Origin: Malania oleifera
Taxonomy: Eukaryota; Streptophyta; Magnoliopsida; Santalales; Ximeniaceae
DNA: 64,000 bases
Direction: 5' to 3'
Assembly (NCBI RefSeq): GCF_029873635.1
Contig: NC_080423.1
Span: forward strand, 97,646,397-97,710,396
Part shown: piece by piece, positions 50,131 to 62,548 of the stretch
How positions within the stretch are numbered: position 1 is the stretch's first letter
Layout of the letters: each line of letters starts with the position of its first letter
Notes under the pieces: generated by a model
What the model saw: the letters and a program-made list of their open reading frames with translations, nothing else
Database searches by the model: none
Told to the model about the DNA's origin: nothing
Position numbers and translations under genes: made by a program

Positions 50131-50615
50131 TGATTTTTATGATATACGTATATGTGCAAAATGATATGATTGATTTGATAAATAATGATATGAAATATCC
50201 ATGTATCACGATTTTAGTATATGTATATGATATCAGAACCTGGTTGGCTTGGTCTAGGCTAGCACTTGCACAGTACCGTTGCTATGTGTCCATGGTCTTC
50301 GTGATCATGTTATCTGTGTTAACGCCGCTGTACGGAGTGGAGTGAGATTGGATGGTTGATGTGGTTTATAAGAAGTGTGCCGATCGCCCCTGGTGTACCG
50401 ACTAGGTCTGGCAGACCCATCGGACCTATAGACTACTGTTTGACTTGGCAGTGGTCGGCCAACCATTGTCAAGTCCCGCCCTCGGGCCACACAACCCAGT
50501 CATGTGGGGGTAATACATGACAACAGCCAGCTAACCTACCAGGATTATTTTTATGTTATTATTATCGTATGATATGAGATATGTTTATGAAAATGCAGTA
50601 TGTTCTGCCATGTGT

Positions 50616-50652
<37 letters not shown>

Positions 50653-51891
50653 TTCCAGATTTGACGAAATAGTACTGAATATGTTATGTATGGTATATGT
50701 AGAACATAGAATACTCATGTTGCCACACACTGGTATTAGTTTATTTCCCTTACCGAGAGATGTTTCACCCCTAAATCTTATAAACTTTTCAGGAGCCCCA
50801 GATAGGAGAGCGGGAAAAGCCCCACTGAGCTAGTGTTGTTTATCTGCCCTCTGCGAAGGGTAAGTTTTTATAGGGACAGTTAGATTTTGTGGGAAATGTC
50901 CCTAGATATGATTTTTGAGATGTATATATAAAGAAATACAATGGTATAGTGACTCTGGTATATTGTAATGCATGTTATGGTGAGATGTATATGATTATAT
51001 GCTTTCCGCTGCTTAGGCTTCTGCTATATATATTCTGTTAAATCCCTGGTACCCACGGGTCCAGGTGGATGGTGACTTGTTGAGCTGGGATGTATGACAT
51101 TGATATTATTATCATAAAAAAAAAATGTGGAAAAATGAGTAGGTCGTGACAGTGTGGATACCGTTGACCGTGCTCGAAGAGTATGCAGCTCCCCAGTTCG
51201 CTGGGTGGAGGGGGTCGGTTTGACCAGGTAGTAGCGAGTCCCACGCCTAGGAGAGTATGCAGTTTGGCCGAGTTAAGGTAGTGTAGAGTATAGTGACTTA
51301 CCTGGAGGGCCGACAACGTTAAGTCCCGCCTACGGGCCACACAACCCTGTCATGAGGGGTCAAATCATGACATACAGAGTCTCAGGGAAAGGACACAGTT
51401 ATGTATATGCATACAATTTTACAACTTTTATTGTGTATAGTATGATGTAGCACTATGAATGATAGAAAGTTCAGATGATACAAATGTTTTAAGCTATTAT
51501 ACATGTGTTTTACAGAATTTCCATATCATGCAGTTTTAAATACTATTATTATAATGTTATGACTCGGTCACCACACACTAGTAATAGCATATTTTCACGT
51601 ACTGAGTGTCAACTCACCCCATTACTTTACCATTTTTCAGGTGAGCCAACCAGATTAGGCTCGCGGATATGAAGTTTACTTGATTACCCGGTTGTAGGGT
51701 GAGTTATGACAAAGTTTTTGGGATAGATGATGCTGGAGGGGTTTACTTTTTATGGCTATGGTTTGTATATAATGAATTTTGATATTGTATAGTATATATA
51801 TAAATGGTTATGTGATTTGTGTTTCCGCTGCTTACGTATGAATGTAGATATAGATGAAAAAAAAATGGTAAGAATTTTTGAGGTTGTTACA

Positions 51892-54150
51892 CTACAAATC
51901 GGGCGATCTCTCTTTTCATGTTGGTCCACCAAAAAGATTCCCTCAAATCTCGGTACATTTTCGTACTACTAGGATGTACAGTATAAAGTGAACGATGTGC
52001 CTCTTCTAGAATGATCCATTTTATCACAACATCATTCGGTACACAAATCCTGCCGCGAAATCTCAATATCCCATCACTAGAGATAGTGAAATCCAGCTTT
52101 AACCCCTTCTGAACTCCTTCCATAATCTCAACCAACTCCAGATCCTCCTTCTGCACTACACAGATCCTCTCCTGCAAAATTGGTTGTACCACCAAGCTAG
52201 CAAGAACAACCTGATGTTTTCCTTCCACTACCTCCAAACTCAACCTCTCAAGGTCCATGCAAATCTGATGCTGAACCTCCACTACTGAGACTGACGCATC
52301 AACAGACTTCTGACTCAGAGCATCAGCTACCACATTAGCTTTTCTTGGGTGATAGCTAATACTACAGTCGTAGTCTTTAATCAATTCAAGCCATTTACGC
52401 TGTCTCATGTTGAGCTCCTTCTGGGTGAAAAAGTATTTAAGACTTTTATGGTCAATAAAAATCTCACACCTTTCACCGTATAAGTAGTGCCTCCAAATTT
52501 TTAGTGCAAACACTACTGCTGCTAATTCTAAATCATGCGTCAAGCAGTCTTCTCATATTCTTTAAGTTGACGGGAAGCGTAAGCAACTACTTTGCCCTGT
52601 TGCATTAGAACACAGCCAAGACCCTTTTTCAAAGCATCACTATATATAACAAAACCACCATCACTGGATGGAAGAGTCAGAACTGGAGCAATAACTGGTT
52701 GTCGTTTTAGCTCCTGGAAACTCAGCTCACACTCATCCGTCCAATCATACCTCACGTTCTTCCACGTGAGTTTCGTTAAAGGACCTGGTAAACTAAAGAA
52801 CCCTTCAACAAACCGTCGGTAGTAACCTGAAAGACCCAGAAAACTTTTGATCTCCTGAACATTCTTTCGTCTCGCCCAGTCCACTACTGCTTCAATCTTA
52901 CTCGGGTCCACATATATACCTTCTTTAGACACCACGTGCCCCAGAAATGTAATCTATTCAAGCCAGAACTCGCACTTCTTCAATTTAGCATACAACCTCT
53001 CATCTCTAAGCATTTGCAATACTAGCCTCAAATGAACTTCATGTTCTGCAGCACTCCTAGAATACACTAGGATATTTTCAATAAATACCACAACAAACCT
53101 GTCTAGATATTCGTGGAAAACCCTATTCATCAAATCCATAAATGCTGCGGGTGCATTAATTATACCAAAAGGCATAACCATAAATTCAAAATGGCCATAC
53201 CGGGTTCGAAATGCAGTCTTCGAGACGTCCTCCGCTTTCACCTTCAGCTGGTGATACCTAGACCATAGGTCAATTTTAGAGAAGACCTGCGTGCCCTAAA
53301 GTTTATCAAACAAATCATCAATCCTGGGCAGCAGATACTTATTCTTTATCATCACCTTATTCAGTTCTCGATAATCGATGCACATCCTCATTGACTCATC
53401 CTTCTTTTTCACAAATAACATCGGTGCTGCCCAAGGAGAAACACTAGGTCGAATATACCCCTTGTCAAGCAGTTCCTGAAGCTGTTCTTTCAACTCTCTC
53501 AATTCGGTTGGAGCTATACAATACAGAGCTTTCGATATAGGCACCGTACCTGGAGCTAACTCAATAACAAATTCCACTTCACGGTCCGGAGGTAACCCTA
53601 GCAAGTCCTCTGGAAACACGTCAGGGAACTCGCACACTAAAGCAATCATCTCTAATTCCCGTTCTTCTGTCGGCGTGTCATTCACAAATGCTAGATACCC
53701 TTGGCACCCTTTAAGGAGTAGCCTTCTAACTTGCATAGCCGAAAGGATACGTGGTGTATAATGCACACACGATCCAAGGAACCGAAATTCCTGCTTTCCT
53801 GGTGGTCTGAATAACACCTCCCTCCTATGGCAATCGATACTGGCATAACTGGCAGACAACTAGTCCATTCCTAAGATGATATCAAAGTCATACATGTCGT
53901 ACACCACAAGATCAACTGGTAGCATCCTTCCCCTAATTTCAACTGGGAAGTCAAGAACTACCTTGCTACATCCGACCACAGATCCAAACAGTGTAGCCAC
54001 CATCAGTTCATAATCGAACAATTGCACCTCTAATCCACACAATTTAACAAACTTCGAGAAATAAAAGAATGTGTTGCCCCGGAATCAAATAATACAAAAA
54101 CTTCATGAGAAAGCATATAAATGATACATGTGGCTATGTCACTAGCGTTC
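51892..54150 (-). pseudogene. E5 protease, RT and RNase H
   Basis: Protease near 54090 has LFDSGATHSFIS with the DSGA motif intact, followed by a one-base frameshift. The linker frame ends in IILGMD with the next Trp codon changed to a stop. The 187-codon frame at 53859-53296 covers the linker and start of RT ([15 protein letters not shown]). RT continues to 52954 after another stop. Its catalytic motif reads FIENIL in place of FIDDIL, so both metal-binding Asp are lost. RNase H (52930-52300) ends in [12 protein letters not shown]. The sequence is interrupted at 51892 by the solo LTR and continues at 47350. Confidence 0.92.
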
Positions 54151-55190
54151 TCAGCGTCACCAGGAGTCAAAGAATACACCCTAACCTGGGCTGTACCCCC
54201 TTGCTAGCCGCCACGCTGTGTTAGAGCATTGCCTCCATATGGTTGCTACGAGGCTCCACTATTTCCCTGCATCGGATAGTCTCTCATCTGGTGCCTTTGC
54301 CTACCACACCACATACACGGCCCCGTAGACAACCAACACTGCCCCGAGTGTCTCTTTCCAAACAAAGGGCAATGTTGGAAACATGCGGTGTTTTGAGACG
54401 TACCACCACTCTTCTTCTTCCAATTAGCCTACTTTGCCCCAGATGAAGAATTAGGAGGCGTTGGCCTCTTCTTCGTGACCTGAACCTCTGTTTCCTCCAG
54501 CAAACACTCCTCTGCTACTGTGGCTTTATCAACCAATGAAGCAAAGTTCTGTAGCTGGAAGATCGTCATTTGCTTATGTATTTCGCTCCTCAAACCTCTC
54601 TGAAATTTTCAGGCCTTCTTCGCTTCATCCGGTATCACGAATGGAGCAAATTGGGACAACTCTTGGAATTTGGCAGCATACTGCTGCATTGTCAGCGATC
54701 CTCGCATCATGTTCATAAATTCTTCCATCTTCGCATTTCTAACTATAGCCAGAAAATATCGTTCAAAGAATAGCTCTTTGAATCGAGTCCACGTCAACAC
54801 TATTGGTATCGATCGATGCTCTTCCATATGCTTTACCGATACCCACCATCTCTCAGCCTCCCCTGCCAACTTGAATGTGGCGAAGGCAACCTTCTGTCTC
54901 TCAGTGAAGTTCAACACATCCAGGATCTTCTCGATCTCCTGGATCCAATTCTCAGCACGAACTGGATCTGTACTGCCCACAAAAGTCGAAGGCTTCAACC
55001 TGGTGACCTGCTCAATGGAGCAACCCAACTCAGTCGTAGGACGATCCTACCCCCTATTTGTTCGCGCTACCTCAGCCATAAGCTACTGTGCGAAGTCCTA
55101 CAAAACACTAGTGGAATCATTACCAACCTCAGGGCCGACACCCTCACTACTACTACCTCCCATGTTGGCAGTGATATCCCTGGATTCCAT
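54151..55190 (-). pseudogene. E5 gag
   Basis: The start at 55190 (MESRDITANMGGSS) follows an acceptor-like TTGTTTTCAG and a G. The longest open piece (55028-54609) holds the gag domain: FVGSTDPVRAENWIQEIEKI, LAGEAERWW, TWTRFKELFFERYF and QYAAKFQELSQFAPFVIPD. A basic stretch (TKKRPTPPNSSS) and a Cys-rich region near 54400-54290 (ACFQHCPLFGKRHSGQCW and CMWCGRQRHQ) represent the zinc knuckle. Several stops are at Gln and Trp positions. Confidence 0.9.
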
Positions 55191-55575
55191 CCTGAAAACA
55201 ATTACGAGAATCCATTAGAATGTAATGGCCTAAGCATCAACTAACATTACCATACTATAGATTCAATTCCCTTAAATCTATATATCCTGAATATCAATGT
55301 ACTCCATTAATTTAACATCATCATTCTAACTCAAGTTTTGCCCTTTCCCTTGGAAACAATATCATCAATAGATTGCCATGATTTTCTAAACCCTTCAAAT
55401 GATCCAGAAAAACATAGAAGTCTACCAACGGATATCGTCTCTAGGTAAACAAAACAAAACCCAAGATCGTATCCATGCCTTATACTCTGGTATATTCTAG
55501 ACTACAAAACTAGCAACTCCTAAGTCCTGAACATATCCCTAATCAGGCAGCATGAATCAAATCATACTTTTGACT

Positions 55576-55596
55576 GGCTATGTCTCTAATACCAAC
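55576..55596 (-). other. Primer-binding site of E5
   Basis: On the minus strand, GTTGGTATTAGAGACATAGCC follows the LTR end at once; one or two changes from the tRNA-Met site. Confidence 0.85.
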
Positions 55597-57656
55597 TGTA
55601 ATGACCCGACCCTTTATACGGACCCAGGTGTCACTCACTCATACAAAATACCTGTACCTATTCAAGATATAAAAACAACCCGCCCTAATAAGGGACATGT
55701 GGGTATAAATCATACATGATTACGATGTAAATGTCGCAGAAAAACATAAACATCCATTGGGATTTCCATCAGTCTTATACCAGAGTTTACTAATACATCC
55801 ACACCATTTACATAAATTCAGACATAGAATAAATCCTGCTATTACAACCCTCCAAAAAGGAACTTCATCGAAGTTTAATACAAGATTCAAACGCTTACGT
55901 AAGCTAACCAAAAATAATCTCCCCAGGCCCTTTTCTACTAGGACCGACGTACTGATGGACCTGAAAACAAAGGTTGTATAATAGGGCAAGACACCTCTCA
56001 GTAAGAAAGAAAGTGTTACAACAGTGTGTAACTGCATATATGCACATTTTCATAGAACTCATACATTTGAAACATTTGTTTACAATACTATAAAATATAA
56101 CATTTATCTGCACATCAAGTATTTATATCATGCATATGATTATTAGAACAATGACCAACTTGTCATACATGTATTGCCTATTTACCCTGTGGCACAGGTT
56201 GTGCACTGATATCTCCAACAATGCCCTGTTCGTGCAGGCATATGTCAAGTATCTATATATAGTCCGACTGCCCCCATCTGGTTTATTATTTTATCAGTGG
56301 TTTCATTACACTTGCTAGTCAACTATCTATGTACCCAAACTGATTTTAAACATGAATGGTTGCAATGTACCCTTCCAGTTGAGGAATTCCCTACCATTGG
56401 AGTTTCTTTCACCTCCAATACTGAAACTTTTTCAACTTCTTACATTCGAGTATCTTTCAACTCCTATTACTGGAGTATCTTTCAACTCCGTAGTAGCAAG
56501 TTGTGGTTCCATTTATCATAAATACAATTTATAGCAAAATATAGTAACCTGCGCAATTCCAGTATTTTCACAAATTCAATTAATCATATCGGGTTCAAAC
56601 TGACGCCTATCCACTCAATTCCCCTTTTTACTTATATATAGCTCGGTGTATAACTGACCTCTGTTTTCCTCATTTTCAATATTACAAATTGGAACTCCGT
56701 TCCCATAATCTATATCAATAGTATAGAAAATTCATACATTTCCATTTCAACATATACCACACGAGTTTAGTCCAAAATCCGCTAAACGATAAAAAAATCC
56801 AGTAAACATCATTTAAATGAAACAGTAAAGGATTCAAGCATCTCCTATTACAATATAAATGCAAATAAGTAATTTTCATAAGGTTTTGAGATCATATGCC
56901 AAAATCTTAGTTTTTACCAAAAATTGTAAAATCGTCAAACCGACATTTCTACTTGGTAGAATTTCGCAAATAAGCAGTTAAATCATACATATAAATATAA
57001 ACTAGCTTTTTGGCGGTTTAGTTTTCCAAAAAGTGTTATTGTAATCAAATTCTCCTTACCTTAAACTCAAAACGAAATCATGTACAAAACCGATCCAAAT
57101 CGACAACCTGGGACCTCGAAACCTAAAAACCACAGAACATAACCTTACCATAACTTCGACTACTACGCAACAATCCAATAAAATTTGAGATCGGATCCTT
57201 ACCTCGATTTTTGAGAAAATCCAAAAATCTCAAAAACTACGATTTGATTCCCTAAAATTGTAGAGTTTCCTCTTCTCATCCACGCAGTATCCTCCATTTT
57301 CGAAAACGGACGACGAACGAAGAAGAATCTTAAAGAAAGAGAGATTTCTTTGGTAGAGAGAGAGAGAGCTTTTGGGAGAAACTTGGCTCTTAAGCAACTC
57401 AAAACGGATATTTATAGGGCCTTTGACCAAGTCCAACTCGTTGACGAGGCGGCATCTTCGTCGATGAATCCACCACACAGTTCGTTGACGAGGCCATACC
57501 TTCATTGCCAAGCCCAGTTTGGATATTTTTACTGACGCGCTCAGTATTTGCTTGTCGATGAGGCTCTGAATTTCGTCGATGAGGCTCTGAAGGACTTCGT
57601 CGACGATCGTGACCCTTTGTCGACGAATCCAGCTTATACAGGTTTGGGTCTCTACA
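55597..57656 (-). mobile_element. E5 5' LTR (2060 bp)
   Basis: It starts TGTAGAGACCC and ends GGGTCATTACA. Decamers lie at 57430-57630. Donor-like GAG|GTAAGG has its GT at 57202-57201. The acceptor-like TTTTTAG ends at 57123, and the second donor AAG|GTAAGG has its GT at 57059-57058. A perfect-stem hairpin lies at 56186-56198. Confidence 0.93.
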
Positions 57657-57671
57657 ATTCGAATCTCTACA

Positions 57672-58058
57672 ATATGTATATTTTGTAATTATATATTAAA
57701 CACTTTAGCCACACATTGTTGTAACTTATTTCTTCCTTACTGAAAAGTGTCTCACCTCGGTGAATATTTAATCTTTTCAGGTTTTCCAGGTGATTGAGTT
57801 TAAATATCTTCAAGGCGTGGTTAGTTTTGTGGGTGGATCCCAGAATGGATATGTATATAGTTTTATGTTTAATATTTTGTCCTTGTTATGTAATATAAAT
57901 AATGGAATGTACCTTTTTATGGGTTTTCATATGTAAATATAGCACTCTAGTATTTTGTTTGAGGTTATTTAATTAATTCTGCTGCGTGAATGGTATCAGA
58001 GACGGATAGATGGTCTCATAACACTCCGGGCCCTACGTGGCGAGTCCAGGGCGTTATA
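57672..58058 (+). mobile_element. Gypsy LTR 3' tail
   Basis: It contains the late-LTR phrases GTGTCTCACCTCGGTG and TTTTCAGG and ends AGGGCGTTATA. The E6 LTR start abuts it on the left, so E6 probably inserted into this LTR. The left part is not in the window. Confidence 0.65.
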
Positions 58059-60006
58059 ATAACACAACCTAGGGTCTGTCTATATAATCATAAATCCAAT
58101 CAACACATGTACAACATATAATGAATCAGGCACACTACATACATGTGCTAGAAATGAAAGTGCAGAAAATAAATTCCGAAAATATAAAGAACACGCACAA
58201 TATGTTATCGGGGTTCAGCCAATACGGCCTACGTCCCCACCTCAACTCGCAAGCCCAAGGATTACCACTATTACTCACTTAACGGATGGAGCGACACCGG
58301 TTACAACTAGGTCAAATTACACCAGGGTTGACCTCAACCTTTACACACTCTCCTTACGGGGCAGAGAAGGCCCTACCGATCCTTACAGGGTAGATCAATG
58401 CCCCCTCAGGCCACGCCTAGAATATCACATATATTCAATACAAATTTTGTGTACAAAGATATGTGCTTCTCCAACAAGCAGATTTGTACCGGTATTAACC
58501 AATGCACATCAACCAGATAGGAACTATAAGATCAGTGCGAATAATGTGTAATAGCATTCTAGGTAACGTCAATAATCAATCAAGTGTAAGAGTGTATTAC
58601 TAATCTATTTTTGAAACAATATGTAAATATATTTCAACCACAAGTAGGGTTTCAAAGATTTTCAGAGAATATAATCAAAATATCTCTAAAATGATTTCCT
58701 TAAAATTCTAGCACAAGAGATATTTGAAATCAAGCTTGTTTGAAAAATATTTCATAAAGCACAACAAGCCTTTGAATACTTGCAACAATATTGCAAGATT
58801 CACAAGCTCTTGAGAGTATTCCCACTAAAGACTTATGAATTAAATCACAAGGGGACTCTCAAGCTCACTCTCAAAAAATCAACATCAAACAAATACAATG
58901 AGAGTGTGAGCCAATATAAACAATATCAAAAATACTCTTACCAAAGGATTTTAGCAGGTAAGATGAGTAACAGTTTTGAAATTCAGAGAATTTTGGCTAA
59001 CGATATTTTCTAACTCATACTTAATCTTTCCAAATGAACTGGTATTTATAGACATTTATAAAAATATAACCATTAGGGAATCATTTGGTATTTTTGAAAA
59101 AGTTTAAGTATGGTTAATAAAAAATAACCCCATTTTAACCTTAATAAAATTTGAGCAACCTGAGAGGTTCAGTCGACCATTTTTAAGGTTCGGTCAACAA
59201 GATTGCTCAATTTGGTCGACCAAGGTGTTTTTGAACCGAGGTGTTGGTCGACCAGACATAAGGCAATTTTTAAACCTCTGAGGTTCGTTCGACCAGGTCA
59301 AGTTTGGTTGATCAGATTCATACATTCGGTTGACTAGGTCCTTTTATAACTAGGAGTTCGGTCAACTAGGGCGTTGAGAAATCCCCACATGTCAGTTCGG
59401 TTGACTAGGGTATTGATGTTCATTTTAAGATTGGTCGACTAGATGATCAAACCTTTGACCCTGGGGAGGTTCGATTGACCGAAGGTGCTCTGTGTGTTAG
59501 GGTTCGGTCGACCGAACACACTAACTTTGTGTATTTAATTGCTAACTCTCTTTTAAAGACACTCCTGTTCACATAATTGTTATTTCTAAGTTATAGAAGA
59601 CTTTTCATATGACAATTTGGAACCTAAAGTCAGTCTATGGTCTTTGAGCTAATCCCTAAAAATCTGGCATCGATCGACTTCCTAAGGTCATTCAACGGTC
59701 TTGAGCTTATAGTCCCTACCATGCATGATATGCAGATTATTATAGACCGATAGATAATTAATACAGACCCAAATGATAAATATAAAAATATAATATAACT
59801 TGAAATACAAATCGATCTTCATGCGCTGCTCCTTTGCAACTTCATGGAATACACCGAGGTAAGCTCATTCAGGTGCTCTTACGGCTTCCACATTGCATCA
59901 TCACATGTGCTAACTAAAACATAAATCTACTCAAATACTCAAAACACACAGATAAAATATTGTGGTTTGTCATAATCAAAACAGGGATCTGACCAAAAAG
60001 TCAACA
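58059..60006 (-). mobile_element. Probable copia solo LTR with GGTCGACC motif array
   Basis: On the minus strand it starts TGTTGACTTTTTGGTCAG at 60006. At 59160-59520 there are about twelve copies of a motif like GGTTCGGTCGACC, followed downstream by TATA-like CTATAAATACC near 59045. The leader has the copia-type motif GTAGGCCGTATTGGCTGAACC near 58215. The 3' end near 58059 is approximate. No primer site or coding sequence was found, so solo status is inferred. Confidence 0.65.
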
Positions 60007-62516
60007 CATCCCATCTCAAAACTATTTTTATAGTATTGATTTGTGTATTTCTTTTTTCTCTAAAACTTGAAGATTGATGAAATTAAAATGAAAACAAATA
60101 GTTTGTAAAAATGTGCGTTTCCTTATTTTTAAAATTAATAAGCTCTCTCATGGAATCAAAATAATAATGAGTGATTACTAAAAATATGTAGGTCTAGTCA
60201 AAGAAAATCTTTTGAAAAAAGTGGGATATTGAATTCATCTATTTACTTTTAAGTCAAAATTAATAGAAGTGAAAACTAAAAAATTTCGCAAGATACATGC
60301 ACGCACGCATACATATACAAATATACATATATAAATGTGTATATATACACGTATATATGCATGTACAAATGCCAGCATAGTAATATTGTACATTTATAAA
60401 TTTTTCTTTTAAAAAATAGAGGTGATTAACAACACCCATATCTCACCCTTTGATGATCCTCCTATGAAGACAATGGGAAAAAAGAAGAAGAATTGGTTTG
60501 AAAAAGTTGAATGTTTATACTCTTGTTGAAAGTGAGAACAATTAGGGTTTTGGGAGGCATTTATTGAAATCTTGATATATGAGTTATGAATAATCTATAT
60601 TGTCAAGGTTTTTGGGACAAAATTTAAAGAGCATTGTATGAAAAAGAAAAAAAAAATTCAAAAAGGTATAAAGAGAGTAAAACAATTGAGAGAGAGAAAG
60701 AGAAAACGATGTTGTATGTTAAACTTTAGAAAATAACTAACGGTGTAACTCTCAGGTGTAAGTTATCATTAAGATAAACATATCATGCTATAAGGAAGGT
60801 TAATTTTAGTTATTTTACTAAACTTTTTAGCAAGGTTAATATATATAATTTTATAAACTTGAGGAGAGTTCATGATTTCTTGGTAAATGTTGGGGGAGGT
60901 TAGTGTAGTTTATATATATTTATTTTAGAAAATCAAATTTATAATTATAAAATAGGTTTAAAAATACAAAAAATAATACGAAAACTTAAAAATTTTCAAA
61001 TTTTCTCCTAAAATGTCGTTCAAAAAGTTATCAATTGTTTTTAAAAAAAAAAATTATTTTATAGTCATTGAGTACAAAGATGTAACATAAAATATTCCAA
61101 AAAAATCTGTCCTTTTCATATTTAAACATGATGAAGTTCTTATTGTTTTTTAAAATATTCAATTAAGATTTTAATCAATGTTTCAACAATATATTTATAA
61201 TTTACTTGATTCTTTTCTTTAACATTCTTATTTTACCATTTCACATTCAAAATAATAAAAAATTTAACACAACTATATTTCATAAGTTGTATTCACAACT
61301 TATATTAATTGTAAGTCATGTTTCACATATGTTCTAGGATTTTGAGAACTAAATAAAATGATTAATAATTTTAACGTATTAATGCTTTTCAAAATATAAA
61401 ATTAATAATTTTTTAAGGATCACTTTCATAATCTATCCATATAAACATGTCCATCGATAATTTGAATTATTTTAAGGAACTAAAATCATGTCCATGTAAG
61501 AATCATCCATCTATCAAATTTCATGACTTTTGTCTCCCAAACGAGTCATCAGTCATTAGAGAAGGACTTAGGGAAGCTTTGCCTTTCAGATGTAATGAAT
61601 GCTAAGTGTATAGGATACACAAGAACCAGGGATGCTATAAGGAGAAAAGCATATGTGGGGTGTCTATTTTTTTTTTTCTTTTTATATTCTTTTGAATATA
61701 TTTGTAAATTGTTGGATACATATAATCTTTTGTAATTAAGAGACATTTTAGTTACTTAATACACTGTATAGTTTATGCGGTATAGCATGAGAGGAAGACT
61801 ATTAGGCTCCTTTCACCTTTTAGTTTGATTTTATGTACATACTTTAAAATATCATTATTTATGGATGAAAAGATCTTTTTGGTAAAATAAAAATCTGCAT
61901 CATTCCCTTAAAAAATATTTTATCAATAAATTACATGCCCATTTGATTAGATTATGTAGTGTTACAATTCTCAAAACACTCAAATAGAAAGTTTGGGTGA
62001 TATTAAATTAAATATAAGTATTGATTAGAGTTCCCATCTCTTTCAGAAAAGGTAAAGGAATTGCCTATTCAAATCAAATGGAGCTAAGAGAGAAGCTTGG
62101 CTACGATGACTTGTGAACCACTAAAGCTCTTGGTGGGTCCTAAGCAATTAAGCATGTTCTTATAGCTAACTTACTGGAGAGCAGGAGAAACCATGGTTGA
62201 CTGCTTTGAGCTGAGATGACTCTCTCTCTCTCTCTCTCAAATCTTAATCACTTTGGGAAGATCCAAAGCAGATCAAGTCCCCTTCAACTTTCTATGGAAC
62301 TTTAATTAGTGACAATGACAAGCTTATCGCTAATAATTAGCAGCTAAAACCCTCTCCAATAAAATGAGACCGAACTTGGGTTCCTGCGGACACAGATACT
62401 GCTCCCTTCCCAAACGCAGCACAACAACTCCCCCAGAGCTCCCCCCAGCTGTGCAGACAACACCCAGCGACACACTCGGACACAGCCCCCAGTCCCTGAC
62501 CCCCACCGCCACATCT

Positions 62517-62548
<32 letters not shown>

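Larger units (their letters stand above)
48759..51151 (+). mobile_element. Inner solo LTR with GTGTG duplication (2393 bp)
   Basis: It starts TGAAGTGACCTG and ends GGTCGTGACA, with GTGTG at 48754-48758 and 51152-51156. Removing it restores the sequence seen in the E1 LTR (GATAGT.TGTG.TACCG). Decamers start at 48892, 48912, 48936, 48956, 49002, 49022, 49046 and 49067; TATA box CTATAAATAG lies near 49087. The minisatellite is at 49895-50130 and the hairpin at 50495-50508. Three long TA microsatellites are inside. Confidence 0.95.
47351..51891 (+). mobile_element. Solo gypsy LTR in E5 with CTACA duplication
   Basis: It starts TGTAATAACCCG at 47351 and ends GGTTGTTACA at 51891. CTACA lies on both sides (47346-47350 and 51892-51896), a perfect target duplication. 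Without the inner insertion it is about 2.14 kb, close to the E1 3' LTR, which it resembles throughout. It lies opposite to E5 and splits E5 pol between RNase H and the integrase zinc-binding region. Decamers lie at 47380-47570. Confidence 0.95.
43900..57656 (-). mobile_element. Gypsy element E5, complete and nested, duplication ATTCG
   Basis: Structure on the minus strand: 5' LTR 57656-55597, primer site, gag, pol split by a solo LTR, polypurine tract, 3' LTR 45941-43900. ATTCG is present at 43895-43899 and 57657-57661, a perfect 5-bp target duplication. The two LTRs (2060 and 2042 bp) are very similar base for base, with scattered differences, so this is not a very recent insertion. Without the inner insertions the element would be about 9.2 kb. 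It inserted about 15 bp inside the start of the E6 5' LTR. Confidence 0.95.

Noticed and set aside
54670..55218. 182-codon plus-strand open frame
   Set aside because: It is antisense to the E5 gag domain, a shadow of real coding sequence.
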